A stretch of 64,000 nt of DNA, from contig JADFUC010000019.1 of the NCBI GenBank assembly GCA_019722365.1, forward strand, positions 124,001-188,000, read 5' to 3'. The stretch comes from Lithospermum erythrorhizon. Its lineage: Eukaryota; Streptophyta; Magnoliopsida; Boraginales; Boraginaceae. The translations under genes were made by a program, and so were the position numbers. Positions 17,736 through 28,869 of the stretch are shown here, one piece after another (position 1 is the stretch's first letter; each line of letters opens with the position of its first letter). The notes below the pieces were generated by a model that did not search any database, was not told the origin of the DNA, and saw nothing but the letters and a program-made list of their open reading frames with translations.

Positions 17736-19837
17736 GATAAGAAAATATTCCAATACTTATTAGCGTCGCTTTTTTAAGACCGTCATCTAACTTTCGCTGA
17801 TCCCCTCCACAAAGAAGCATCTCGACGGTCTTAGTTTTCATGGAGGATCTTTTTGGATCAATAACCCTTTTACCTGCACTAAAAGTTGATTCCGAAGCAA
17901 CAGTAGTAACCGGAATGGATAGAATATCTTTTGCCATTTTACTAAGAACATGATATTTAGCTTCATTACCCATCCACCAAGTCAATACATCAAATTTAAT
18001 CCCCCGAGAACTTTCAATGGAACATCTTCAAGATAGTGCTCAAGATCCGACTTTATCTTATTAATTCCTCCAACACTTTCAAGGTACAGGTCAAAACTCC
18101 TTTTTTCCAACCCTGAACATGTACTAGACCCTTCTTGACTAGGTTAGGCTTGTTGAGAATCTTCATTTTTGAAAGATTGTTCATAGAGCTTAAACGGGAA
18201 TGATAAGTTGTTTTTCAACTCGTTTTGATAAGTTTTTGCTTCATCCCATGTGGATACAAGAATTGATAAAACCAAGTAATAAAAATCATCTTATACATAA
18301 AGAGGCAGACAACAAAATGGAATTATACAACTTAGTAAAATAGGCAACAAGTAAAATACAATTTATACAAATAATACCTTGGATCAAGAACTGCCCCAAT
18401 GGAGATCAATGTATTACTTTGTGCCCAATACTTATCATACTTGATCTTCATTTCACTTGCAAGAATTTGTAAGTGGGGCTTAGTCGAGCCCTCACTGTGC
18501 TTATCAAGTAACACTTTCACCCTATAGAGTTCAGCTAGGAACAAATTCACAGTGGGATAAGAAGTGCCACTTATAATTGCTGTAACATCAGCAAAAACCT
18601 CCAGAAACTGACAGATATCATAAACCATCTCCCATCCAAGATCATCAGGCAAATAATGAATAAAAGCACCATTTTCCTCTGCATATCTAGGCCAGACATC
18701 TTTATAAAAGTGGGCAGTAGACAACATCAACCATGTCGAGTTCCATCTAGTTTTGGTATCCAAAACTTGGAGCCTACTCTCAAGTTGTAACTCAATAGCT
18801 ATTTTCTTAAATATTTTACATCTAGCCTTAGAATTCAACCAATATCTCGCACCATTTCTAATCTTATCAACCACAGGCTTGATTATTTCAAGACCATCTT
18901 GAACCAACAAGTTCAAGATATGTGCACAACACCTCACATGAAATTTACCCTCAAGAGGTAGATTTCTCCTATTGCTAAAATCAGCCTTTAACCTAGCAAT
19001 GCAATTATCATTGGCAGAAGCATTATCAACAGAAATGGATACAACTTTTTCCCTGATGTGCCAATCATCCATAACCCTAAGTAATTCTCTAGCAATAACC
19101 TCTCCAGAATGAGGTGGAGGAACATTAGTAAATGACAAGACTCTTTTGTTGAGTTGCCATTTGGAATCAATAAAATGAGCAGTAACAGTCATATATCCAA
19201 TCCTTTGTCCCCCAGACCACCACAAATCAGTGGTCAAACTAATCCTATTAACCAAAGACATAGATTTTTTCATTTTAACTTTCTCGTCATCATAAAAAGT
19301 CTCACAATCACTCTTCAAAGTGTGTCTAGTTATCCTTTGATACCAAGGATATATCTCTTTCAGAAACTTATTAAAGATGACTCCTTCCATAATACTAAAA
19401 GGAAACTCATGACCTAAAACCATATGGACAGCTAGCTCTCTAACTTTAGCATGATTGTATTGTCATGTGGTCATGCTAGGAGTACTAGAATTTGCATCGC
19501 CAAGATGAAACTTTCTCTAGGTGCTTTTTGCATTTGAAGTGCTTTTATACTTCTCATCAACAGCATACATAGTTCCACACCATTTGCACTTCCATTTTCT
19601 TGTACCATCTGGTAAGACTATAATCTCCATTTCTGTATGGACAATAGATTTTTTTGGCCGGCCACCTTTACCATAAGCTCCGGTGGACTGATCGGCAGCG
19701 GTTGACCCACCAACACTTTCACTGTTGTTGATATCATTCAACTCCCCAACCTCTATTCCCCCAATGGTCTCAGCATCATCATATTCATCCATGGTGGGAG
19801 TAATTGAAGAATCTTGAAAAGACATATTAATTATCAC
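17708..19837 (-). pseudogene. hAT transposase (BED zinc finger / RICESLEEPER type), lightly damaged
   Basis: Minus-strand transposase that would cut and paste the element. The N-terminal segment (from 19837) has an acidic leader and a BED-finger start, KWKCKWCGTMY. The frame then runs into the catalytic segment, broken only by a TAG near 19521 and a TGA near 19463. The catalytic segment (to about 18379) includes TTDLWWSG (first catalytic Asp), VSISVDNASAND (second Asp), CCAHILNLLVQDGL and DTKTRWNSTW. An intron seems to start at about 18379 (DPR, then gtattatt). The C-terminal dimerisation part follows, with EHYLEDVPLKV and FDVLTWWMGNEAKYHVLS, then VASESTFSAGKRVIDP (catalytic Glu region) and GGDQRK near 17790. 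Two point stops are the main defects. The family's usual GDW near the C-end is GDQ here. Confidence 0.82.
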
Positions 19838-20227
19838 TTTATTAGTTTAAATCAATTACAAACTTATACAATTACAATTTAACACATTATTAATTATAAG
19901 TTTATTACTTAAGACTCAAAAGAAATAAAAATGGGTAAATTATAATATTATGAAATAAGTTACAACATTATAAAAAAATTCCAATTAAAAACCCCAATTA
20001 CAAAAGCATAATTGAAAAATTGACATTACTAATTGAAATTTAAAAACCCTTTACAAATCCCTAATTGTAAATCTAAAATAATTACATGAATTAAACTAAT
20101 TAAAAAAATTAAACATATTCACAAAATCAAAAATATTTTTAAAATCAACAAATCAAACATAGTTACATGAATTGAAAAAATTGAAAACACAGAAAATACG
20201 AAAATAAAAATATCCTAAATTCCTAAT

Positions 20228-20385
20228 TAAAAATTGAAAACACAAAAAATTCGAAAATAATAAAGAAAATTCGAAAATAATAACATAAAAATTAAAGAAC
20301 AATTCGAAAATAATACCACAAAAATCAAACAACAATTCGAAAATAATAAAACAAAAATTAAAGAACAATTTGAAACCTAATTACA
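20228..20385. repeat. AT-rich tandem array, about 35-40 bp units
   Basis: At least three imperfect units of the form 'caattcgaaaataata' followed by acaaaaat(c/t)aaa lie in the 5' untranslated region of the hAT element. The apparent 71-codon minus-strand frame across it is a by-product of the repeat (Phe/Leu-rich), not a gene. Confidence 0.6.
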
Positions 20386-20746
20386 AAAAATCAAACATAT
20401 TTACATGAATTAAACTAATTAAAGCATGAATTAAATAATATTTACAATTTTGAAAAGTATAGTGACTAAAGTGATAACAAAGAGTAAAGAAGAAGAGAAC
20501 TAACTATTAACTATTGAGATAAGGGGGGATGAGGGAGGTGGAACACATGAGGAGGAACGGCGGAATGGGGGAGGGAGGGTTTCAATTTATACTAACCCTA
20601 CCGGATCCGGTTTCGAGTTCCCGGTCCGGATCGATTAGGGGACCCGGACCGGACCCGGACCGGATCCGGTATAATTTCGGTTGGATTTTCGGATCGGGTA
20701 GACCGGGCCGGTTTCCGGATCGCCCGATCCACCAACAACACTAGTA

Positions 20747-20952
20747 GGCATACACCTAGAGTTTGACTTTTATATATATACAATAACTCATATTCATTTA
20801 GAATACTATTAATCTATAAATATTAAATCATAATGATAAGAGTTTATGGGATTCCACTCTAAAACCAATTGATAATAGAGGGAGTAGTCCAAGATCTTAT
20901 ATATTGACCCGAGAGGACACCGACTTTTGATGTGTGATGTGACATCTCAACA
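20747..20952 (-). repeat. Copia LTR B, far segment after the nested insertions
   Basis: Resumes the LTR exactly where the hAT flank ends. catacacctagagtttgac and taaatattaaat align to LTR A 13384-13462. It then continues with ttgacccgagaggacacc and gtgacatctcaaca, giving the CA terminus that LTR A lacks. Confidence 0.65.
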
Positions 20953-23900
20953 CATCTATATGTCACGTATACTAAATTTATATGCTAGTTTCAATCAAGG
21001 AATGAACAAGGATTTTGGGTGATTTGGGGAGAGGGGAATAGTTTTTTTAAGTCATATATAAATTGATGTTAAAATACATTTTCCGGTTCAAATAATTTGG
21101 GGCTTTCGAGATTAAAAAAATAACAATCAAAAGTTACATTCGACTCCATCAAATCATATGTGGGGTCAACAAAGGTTGGAGTAGAATCATTTAACCTTCA
21201 TTAACCATGTGAATAATAAAAATAAGAATCTAAACAACGTGAACAAACATCTTATCCTCGATTAACCAGTTTGACCCCAATGCAAATAGAAAATACATTA
21301 AATTAGTATCTTGCTAAATCTTGATGAATCATTGTACAACTACTTATTTGCTTCATCTTTATTTGCCCCATTAATCCACAATTTTTTATGAAATAAATTT
21401 ATATAGACAATGTTAATTGAAAGTTCATAAATCTGTCGTATCCTAGAAGTAACAGATCTGTCAACCATATATTATACCATGTGCTACAACATTTGTAGAT
21501 CTAAACATAATAGCAAAAAAAGAAAACAAACAAAAACAATGCAGAAAGTAAATAACACGCAAATTATTTGCCTAGTTTCAGTACGACGTGCACCTATATC
21601 TGGAGAAAGTTTCACCCTCTTGAAAGGAAATTCACTATAGAAAAAGTGTGAAACCATCAAGCAAAGGCGCTACAATCGATCGGATTAGAAATTTTCATTT
21701 TATCCATATAATTTCAATGGCTGGTCGCTTCTTATTTAGCCTAACCTCACTTCATGAAGAGATTCCAGGATGTCGGGTACTTAAGACTCTGGGCTTATTT
21801 ACCGCGTTTTACGTCATGCATCACGTTACATATAAGGAATTAAACTCCCTGACTACTTCTATCATACTACTATTCATGAACTTCTACTCATGCTCTACCT
21901 GAATATGAGATCCCTCACTTTTACTCAACACAAAATCTTATTGGTTGGTTTAAAGCAGTTTGTTTGTGATATCATATTCACAATACAAACTACACAAACT
22001 ATATCACTATTATTTCACTGTATGACATTCAAGATATAATTTGCTACATTAGAAAATAAATCTCCGATTGAAAGTAAAGCGATAAAACTTACTGATTGAC
22101 ATTTATTTAAAAATGGAGTCAAGCTTAAAACGAATGCTTTTGACTTAGATTCTAAAAAAAAAAATTAAATAAAATGACATTGTTTTCGATTTTTTTTTTT
22201 GCAAAAAAATAAATGTTTTAAAAAAAATTGTACCACCATAATCGAACTCCTGATTCCCACCATGTATAATCACAATTTTATCAAACTTAAAAAAATAATC
22301 GGCAAATAAAACACTAACATCAATGAAATCCAAAAATGTTTAATATGCAGAGTATTAATCTCAACTTACTCCACACAAGTTCCACCTTACCACTACTGTC
22401 TTGAATATTACTCTCATGTTTTAAAATATTGATCATCCGATACAACAAATTGATACAACCAATCATGTACATGATTAATGTAATACCTCTTTTTATTCCT
22501 CTTTTTAATTTATCTCTTTCTAAATTTTTAATTAATTATTTATTTTAAAAATATTTATCGCTCTAACATAAAATTATATTTTTTACATTTTCAATGCATT
22601 TCGACTAATTTTGCTATTAAATTATCGCACCCAACCAATTATATATTTCACTAATGACATTTTATATTTTTTATTATATTTTTTGATTATTTTTCTTTTA
22701 TTTTTCTTAAATCTACGCCATAAACGACTGTAAATACAATTAAAGATAACGAATTAAGTATCACATAATTGGCGATCCTGTGGAGGCCTTTCTGTGCCAA
22801 ATTTTCATTTTATAGTCTCTCTGTCATCATTTGGAAGAGCATTTAGCAACAATTTTTTATATGGTGGGACATCATATACATAAACAAGACATTATTGTGA
22901 CTCACTACTTTAACATATTATTATCTGTTAATTATTAAATGCTAATTACTAAATACTAATCCTTATCATTAATGCGTAATTGATGATCTAATATTGGAGT
23001 CCAGCTTATGATACTAAACATCCATTTAAAGTATAATTACTTAATTTATCATAATTACGCTTATCACGCGACAAATAGCTATAAACCATGCTTATAAGAT
23101 ATCACAAGAATACTAAGAATCGTTTTAGATATCACAAGAAATAACTACAAATCATACGTATTCTATATTACGACATAAAAACTTAATCAAGCTTTATAAT
23201 ATTACGTGACTATATTATTCAAGTACTACCACACATTTAAAACAAACTAAAATTTCCGTAAGATCGGAAGCACAAATACATTGCTATAATATTATAAATA
23301 TTACGATATATCAAGCAAATTTCTCACAAAGTTATCATCAAACACCTTCGGCGAGATTCAGAATCGGTTCTAGGCATAAATAGCCATGCTTCCATCTTAC
23401 ACCTCAGATTCACAGATATGAAACAAGGCCAACAATAACTTGTTCAATCAACATACTACTACTCGTAAAATCAATGAAATTAGAGGTAACAAAGTCATGT
23501 TAAAATTGAAATGGATAGAGATGATAAAAGACGTGAATTATGATGCATGATAATTCAATTACGCAACACGAATTCAAATTATAAGCAAATGAAAAATTAA
23601 ACCAAGAGGAAATCGATTACCTTGTGTTTCTACGAGTAATCACAATTTCTGAAGCACGACGCAAGAAACTAACTCAAATCGAATAATGCTACGTGGGATC
23701 CTCTCTCGCTATAACGAGCCACGTCATTGAAATGTACAGCCTTTTGTTAAGAATATTTATAAAATTGTCTTTATCGAATTGTAATCATTAAATGGAAATT
23801 GATTAAAAAGTAAAGATATCAATGATTAAAAAAATGATTTAGTAATATGATACTTAAACTTCTCCTTAATAACACAATGATTATCTACTTGAGTCAGCCT

Positions 23901-24720
23901 ATCCTTGTCACTGCCTAACTTCAATACTCAAATTTGTCCACCAATGCATCATTCATATCAAATGTTCTAGAACAATAGGATATCAAAAGATCATGGTATA
24001 TATCTGCCTTGTATTATACCAAAAAGATTGACCACCACCTTTGAATTTGATTATTTTTTATTTTAAATTCGTATAAATATTTAAATATATCATAGCTTAT
24101 AATTTAATGTTTTTTATTATCAACATGATTTGATTCAAATCAAAGTTGTACGTACCAACTAAAACAATAAAATTTGTTGATTTTAGCAATTGAATCATTT
24201 TGATGGGATCAAGGGGTGTGGGTTATAAACGTATCAGATCAACAGATTGTAGTATCTGAAGCTTTCTTTACTGGAAATTGAAAAAATGCAAAATGCAAAT
24301 GATGCACACTATTCCAGTAAAGTTTCAGTTTACAGTGCTTTTACTAGCTAATTAGTTATTCAATTATAAAATTGATTATTTTGAGTTAATAATTTATAAA
24401 AGATTTTTTTTTCTAATTGTTAAGCCTACCTTAGCTCCAATAATCAGTTTTATAATGACATGAGTTTTTATAAAAGCTCAAAATTATATTGATCGATTAA
24501 CTATTTTGTTAAGGAAAACCCTTGAAACTAAATGAAGAGGGAGGAACAATGCAGGAGTTGGACTCCTAATATAAGTTTTGTTGAAATCACAAAATTGACC
24601 AAGATTAACCTTTGATTGATTCCGAGCGAGGCAAATAGGAAAATGAGGCTTGATTGAGCATATGTACAATAATAAGATGGAACACAAGCTTATAATAACA
24701 AAAATGAATCACAGAAGACA
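20953..24720. other. AT-rich intergenic region, no gene seen
   Basis: About 3.8 kb without a frame that resembles a protein. It contains poly(A)/(T) runs (22150-22220). I see no tRNA, rRNA or clear terminal repeats. Short open frames here (for example 21648-21902 and 22145-22333) have biased composition and no recognisable domains. Confidence 0.5.
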
Positions 24721-25074
24721 TCACTAACGTGCCTCAAAAAAAATTCCACTTATATCACCACGCTTCAAACTCACCATACGACCACCACGCTTAAAAAAAG
24801 CGAACCCACGAACCACTGGCCAAAATAAACACATCTATCAAGGCCGGCATCCGCTAGCTTTTAACGGCTAAGCAATTTAGGTCCACACATTATTTTCCAC
24901 CTTCTAAAAACCCCCCAGCTTTTATTTTGTTTTATACACAAACACCCAAATCTTATTTCAATTACATTTTCCTGCAAGCCTTCTTCAACCCTTTCCAATT
25001 TATTTCTTTCATTCTCTATTTTCTTTCACGCCGCAAGAAGCGGAAAATATTTCTACAAATATCGCGGCGAAGAG

Positions 25075-25191
25075 ATGGAAGGGTGTTTCAAGGTTGAATC
25101 CTCGACGCAGCTTGGCCGTTGCCCAACTACACGCCGTAGCAAGCTGCGAATTAAGATTTTGACAGGCGCGACTAAATTACCCCTTCATTAA
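25075..25191 (+). CDS. Possible small peptide gene, 38 codons
   Basis: An ATG in a good plant context (gaagagatggaa) opens a 38-codon frame ending in TAA. The peptide begins MEGCFKVESS and contains the basic stretch TTRRSKLRIKI. It has two Cys and no hydrophobic signal peptide. Upstream there is a pyrimidine-rich leader of the kind found in plant 5' UTRs (24960-25035), and candidate TATA-like DNA (tttattttgttttataca) near 24920-24940. The composition is less AT-rich than its surroundings. I do not recognise the family. It could equally be the first exon or remnant of a larger gene, or a chance frame. Confidence 0.25.
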   Translation: MEGCFKVESSTQLGRCPTTRRSKLRIKILTGATKLPLH

Positions 25192-25939
25192 ACTAATCCG
25201 ATCTCAACAACGAACACGCTTATTTCGATGCTGGTCGCTAAGTGATTCCCTTTAAATAATACGGTTATCATATACTATTAATCCGAAACACGAATAATAT
25301 GTTTTACCTTTAAACGTTAGCTGATGCTCTCATTATTCGCCTCTAATAAATAACATAGCAACAATTTGAAGACTTTTTGATCAGTCAGCATGTCATTAAA
25401 AAGAACATGATTTTTCAATTTTAGCATATTCGACAACTTCAAAAATAGATTAATTATTTTCTTGACATATATTTCTCAGTTAAATTGAGATAGAATGGAG
25501 TATAATAAATCTAATGACATGAGGTTTTCTAAAGTCATCGCAATATTGAGAGAGTTGTACCTTAAATTGATTTTGAGATAAATATGATAATGAAGCTTGA
25601 TTGGAAACATGCACAACAATGACTTAAAACATGTTTCAAATACTATTGCAACATTTTATTCCAATCACAACTTAGAATTTGAGCCTCCTTCACATGAGAT
25701 AAACGAAGGGAACACAAAATAAAAACCACTGAACAAATCAAACAAACAATGATCTCTATCAATGGCGTAGCAATCTTAACGATCCTCGGTTGATCGATTT
25801 TCATCAATCGGCCAAGAAAAAAACGCCAATTATTTTCTTCATACATAATTTCCCCTATTAGCTTTTCTAAATGGAGAAAATTTAACCGAGGGTCACAATG
25901 AGTTACGTAATAAGGAGTAAAGGATCTGGAGCGTTTATT

Positions 25940-28363
25940 TTAGGTTCTCGCTTGAACAAGAGGAGAAGACATTGGAGAGTGAGGGGACATCATATTCCCC
26001 ATCATGATTTCATCCAACCTCCTAAAGGACAAGCTGACTTCCAGGTTGCTCCTCCTACGGCACAATTTCTTGGCCGATCCTGCTTTACTTTGAAGGACAA
26101 AGTTTCGGATTCGCCTTAGAGCGATTTTCACCGTTTCATCATCCATGTTAGCAAAGCAGACTCTGAACCAACCCGGCTCGGAACAATGGAAAGAAGATCC
26201 AGGTGAAACATTCAGTTTCACTTCATGAATGATCATCCTCCAAAGCTCCATTTCACCCTCAAATGTTGCCTCCTTTAACATCCTCCTTAAATCCATCCAA
26301 CAATATAGTCCAGCACTGCTTTTCAAGCTTCCAATCCCAACCTGAGAAAGTCCCCTGGTGAAAATCTCATGCCTTTTGGCTAACCTGTCTGAACTCTCTG
26401 CCAAGAATTTCTCCACAAAGATATCATCTGACAACATTGATGCAATCAAATGCTGTGTCTGCGTCGAAACAAGCCCAAAACTGGACATCTTTCTGGCACA
26501 ACTCACAACAGCGTCGTTGTAGGAGTAAATGATCCCTACTCTGAATCCAGGGAATCCAAGATCCTTCGATAAACTGTAAACAATGTGGATCAAGTCTAGG
26601 TTGCATTTTGGATTCTCTGATACTATTTCAGCAATGCTTATGAATCCAGGCTGGCTGAAGACTGTTGCGGCATATATTTCGTCGCAGATTAAGTGAATGT
26701 TTTTCTCGTTTATGAAATCGACTGCTTCTAGCAAAGTTTCTCTGGACATTACAGTGCCCAGAGGGTTCGAGGGGTTGTTTAAGAGCAACCCCTTAACTCG
26801 AATATTAGCTGCTTGAGCTTCCTCAAATGCGGTTTCTAAGGCTTCTCTGGTGAGTCTGAAATCGTTAGAGCTTTCGCAAACTACCGGTAGAAGTTGGACA
26901 CCAGTTCGCCATCTCAAGTCTCTATCAAATCTGTAGAAAAAAAAAATCACATCTTCTTGTTAGATGTATATCAATAGGAGCAACCACTAGCGTTACCGTC
27001 TAGTTGCAATAATAAAGACCCAATTTTTTAAAAAGAAATATAAGGAGTGGTTGTAGATACTCCAATTTGTAGTTGGTTGAATACGATACAAAATCAAAAT
27101 TATTGCAACAAATTGATTATATGGCAGTTTGTACTACTATTACTCTAAGGAGTGGTTATAGATACTCCAATTTGTAGTTGGTTGGGGTTGGTTTATGTCC
27201 AATAATTGCATTGGATGGTAATGTATCCTCTTAAATATAATCGCCAGAAGTAATTGGACATTGACGACACAAAGTTCGACTAAATTAACGTGATTTCCTA
27301 TTTTAAACTCCTCATAAATTTTTTTATTTTAATTTTCATAAGCACTCTTCGGCCAAACTCGCCTAACACGATAAATTCTCCACAAACTACTACTATAAAT
27401 ATTATCCTGTTACAAAATACTCCATAATTATCACTAAAATGTTTCTAATGTACTCCCTCTATTTTAATTTTTTTCTTACTGCATCTTTTCATCTTATTTC
27501 TTTTTGGCTTTTTTTAATTTTTTTTTCATTATAATTTTATTATAAAGACAAAATAATTTTGACAAAGAAGATCGCATTATATAACTAGTTAATATAATAT
27601 ATTAGGGTGAAATAAAACTAGATTAAAAGCTCTATTTTTCGCATTAAAAGGGTCATAATACTTGAGAAAAAATATGTGAGAAAGACGTAATTACCCTGGA
27701 TAGTATGGAGTTGGAACCAAGAAAACATCACCAGGATCAGCCAAACAAAAAGCCAAAGATTCATGAGCTCCAGTAGCTCCTCCACTCATAACAATGCGAT
27801 CAGGATCAAATGATACTTTGTCTCCTCTTACTTTCTCCATGAATCTTGCAACTGCCTAAAACACAAGAAAATTATTTTTTGTTGTTAAGCTTAACATGAT
27901 CTGAACATGGTCAGATATATAATACTAATAATAATAAAACTAAAAAAGTTGGAGCATTTTTCTCAAATTACCTGTCTGAATTCTTTTAAACCATGATAAT
28001 CCTGAAAGATGGCAATATCTCTAAAATCATTTGCTCCTTCAGGTGTACATATTGAGGCTGTTGGATGGTTTGTTACCCATTCTTGAATTAAGTCAAAGCA
28101 AAGCTACAAAAGAACAATAAATAATTAAGTTTCTTATTGAATATTATAGTTTTTTAAACCAAGAGTGTGTATAAAATTGTGAATTTGTTTACCTTATTTT
28201 CAGCCAATCCCATCTGGATAACTCCTGTCTGATTGTTGGTGGGATGAAAAGGATCACTGTCATAAGCCTTCCATCCATCAAAGTAAGGTGAATTTTCACC
28301 ATGTCCATCATTGGTTGCAATTCTTGAAAGTAATTGTTCTTGCTTGTTCAATCCCTTCATCAT
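25940..28363 (-). CDS. ACS: 1-aminocyclopropane-1-carboxylate synthase, type 1
   Basis: PLP enzyme converting S-adenosylmethionine to ACC, the committed step of ethylene synthesis, in the cytosol. Four exons on the minus strand: 28363-28193, 28103-27972, 27855-27695 and 26930-25940, joined by GT-AG introns into a 484-aa protein (family about 470-495). The start is the first ATG at 28363; the codon six bases upstream in frame is TTG. Landmarks: [67 protein letters not shown] and [14 protein letters not shown]. The PLP lysine falls near residue 277. The C-terminus carries a basic/Ser stretch ([17 protein letters not shown]), then [13 protein letters not shown]. These are the CDPK- and MAPK-type (Ser-Pro) phosphorylation sites that define type-1 ACS and stabilise the protein. 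No lesion is visible, so the gene appears functional. A LINE fragment lies upstream. Confidence 0.95.
27042..27184. repeat. Direct repeat of about 38 bp in ACS intron 3
   Basis: aaggagtggttgtagatact and the following ccaatttgtagttggttg (27042 onward) recur at 27147 with one mismatch, 105 bp apart, within the intron before the last exon. Confidence 0.7.
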
Positions 28364-28578
28364 CTTCAATAATTATGTGTTGATATGAAACTTGGTAAGA
28401 ACAATGAATGAATGAATGAATTATGGAATCAAGAAGTTGCAATTGAAACACAAAAAATATTGGAAATTTTTTATGAATATTGTAGTAAAAAACACCACAA
28501 AAAAAAATTCAGTTTGAGAAATGTTGTACTGTTTTGTGGAAGATTGTTTTATGGATATGAAGTTGAGGGCTGACCCCC

Positions 28579-28588
28579 TATTTATAAA
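28579..28588 (-). promoter_or_regulatory. Candidate TATA box of the ACS gene
   Basis: On the minus strand this reads tttataaata, about 215 bp upstream of the ACS start codon. The intervening leader is A/T-rich with poly(A) tracts. Spacing fits an ACS leader of about 180 nt. Confidence 0.45.
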
Positions 28589-28869
28589 ATTGCAGTGATT
28601 GAATTATGTGAGTCAAGAGGAATTATTGCACAAGTTGGAGAAGTTTCATGGGAAAGGGACACGGTTTTATGTTTTGTTTGAAAGTCTATAGTCTTGATTT
28701 TAAGATCTAGTGGGCGGCTTTAGACTTGATGACATATCAATTGTGGGGTTAAAGGCAGAAAATTAATGGTATAGCTGTACACAACATCTATTATTTCATC
28801 GGGATGTTAGGTTGGGAGACAAATAAGCCTTCAAACCCATCCTGGACAAAGCTTAAAATCCGGTATTAA

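Larger units (their letters stand above)
16949..20743 (-). mobile_element. hAT superfamily transposon, about 3.8 kb
   Basis: Its ends are taatgttgtt (16949-16958) and aacaacacta (20734-20743), inverted copies with one mismatch. Flanking octamers gtagtcga (16941-16948) and gtaggcat (20744-20751) agree at 5 of 8 positions, consistent with an old 8-bp target duplication. Both subterminal regions (about 16960-17130 and 20597-20725) are loaded with ccggaccgg / ccggatccgg-type motifs, plausible transposase binding sites. The interior encodes a BED-finger hAT transposase on the minus strand. It sits inside LTR B of the Copia remnant, whose sequence resumes right after the octamer at 20752. Confidence 0.75.
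13252..20952 (-). mobile_element. Copia retrotransposon remnant (minus strand), interrupted by nested DNA transposons
   Basis: Two related LTR sequences bracket a short degenerate gag-pol interior. LTR A (13252-13492) and LTR B (14639 to about 14700, resuming at about 20747-20952) both begin, on the + strand, with tgttgaat.gtgaatag and cttgtattgttaattatga. They share catacacctagagtttgac and taaatattaaat further on. LTR B ends in tctcaaca, so its ends are tgttga...tcaaca, a standard TG...CA pair. LTR A stops at 13492, next to a purine tract on the minus strand (13495-13513). Most of pol is missing. About 6 kb between 14.7 and 20.74 kb is foreign to the LTR and holds a hAT element plus a second DNA transposon. 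No convincing 5-bp target duplication was seen. Confidence 0.7.

Noticed and set aside
20153..20368. 71-codon Phe/Leu/Ile-rich minus-strand frame
   Set aside because: It arises from an AT-rich tandem repeat in the hAT 5' region and is not a membrane protein.
25898..26119. Plus-strand 73-codon frame at the ACS 3' end
   Set aside because: It is antisense to the last ACS exon and has no family resemblance.
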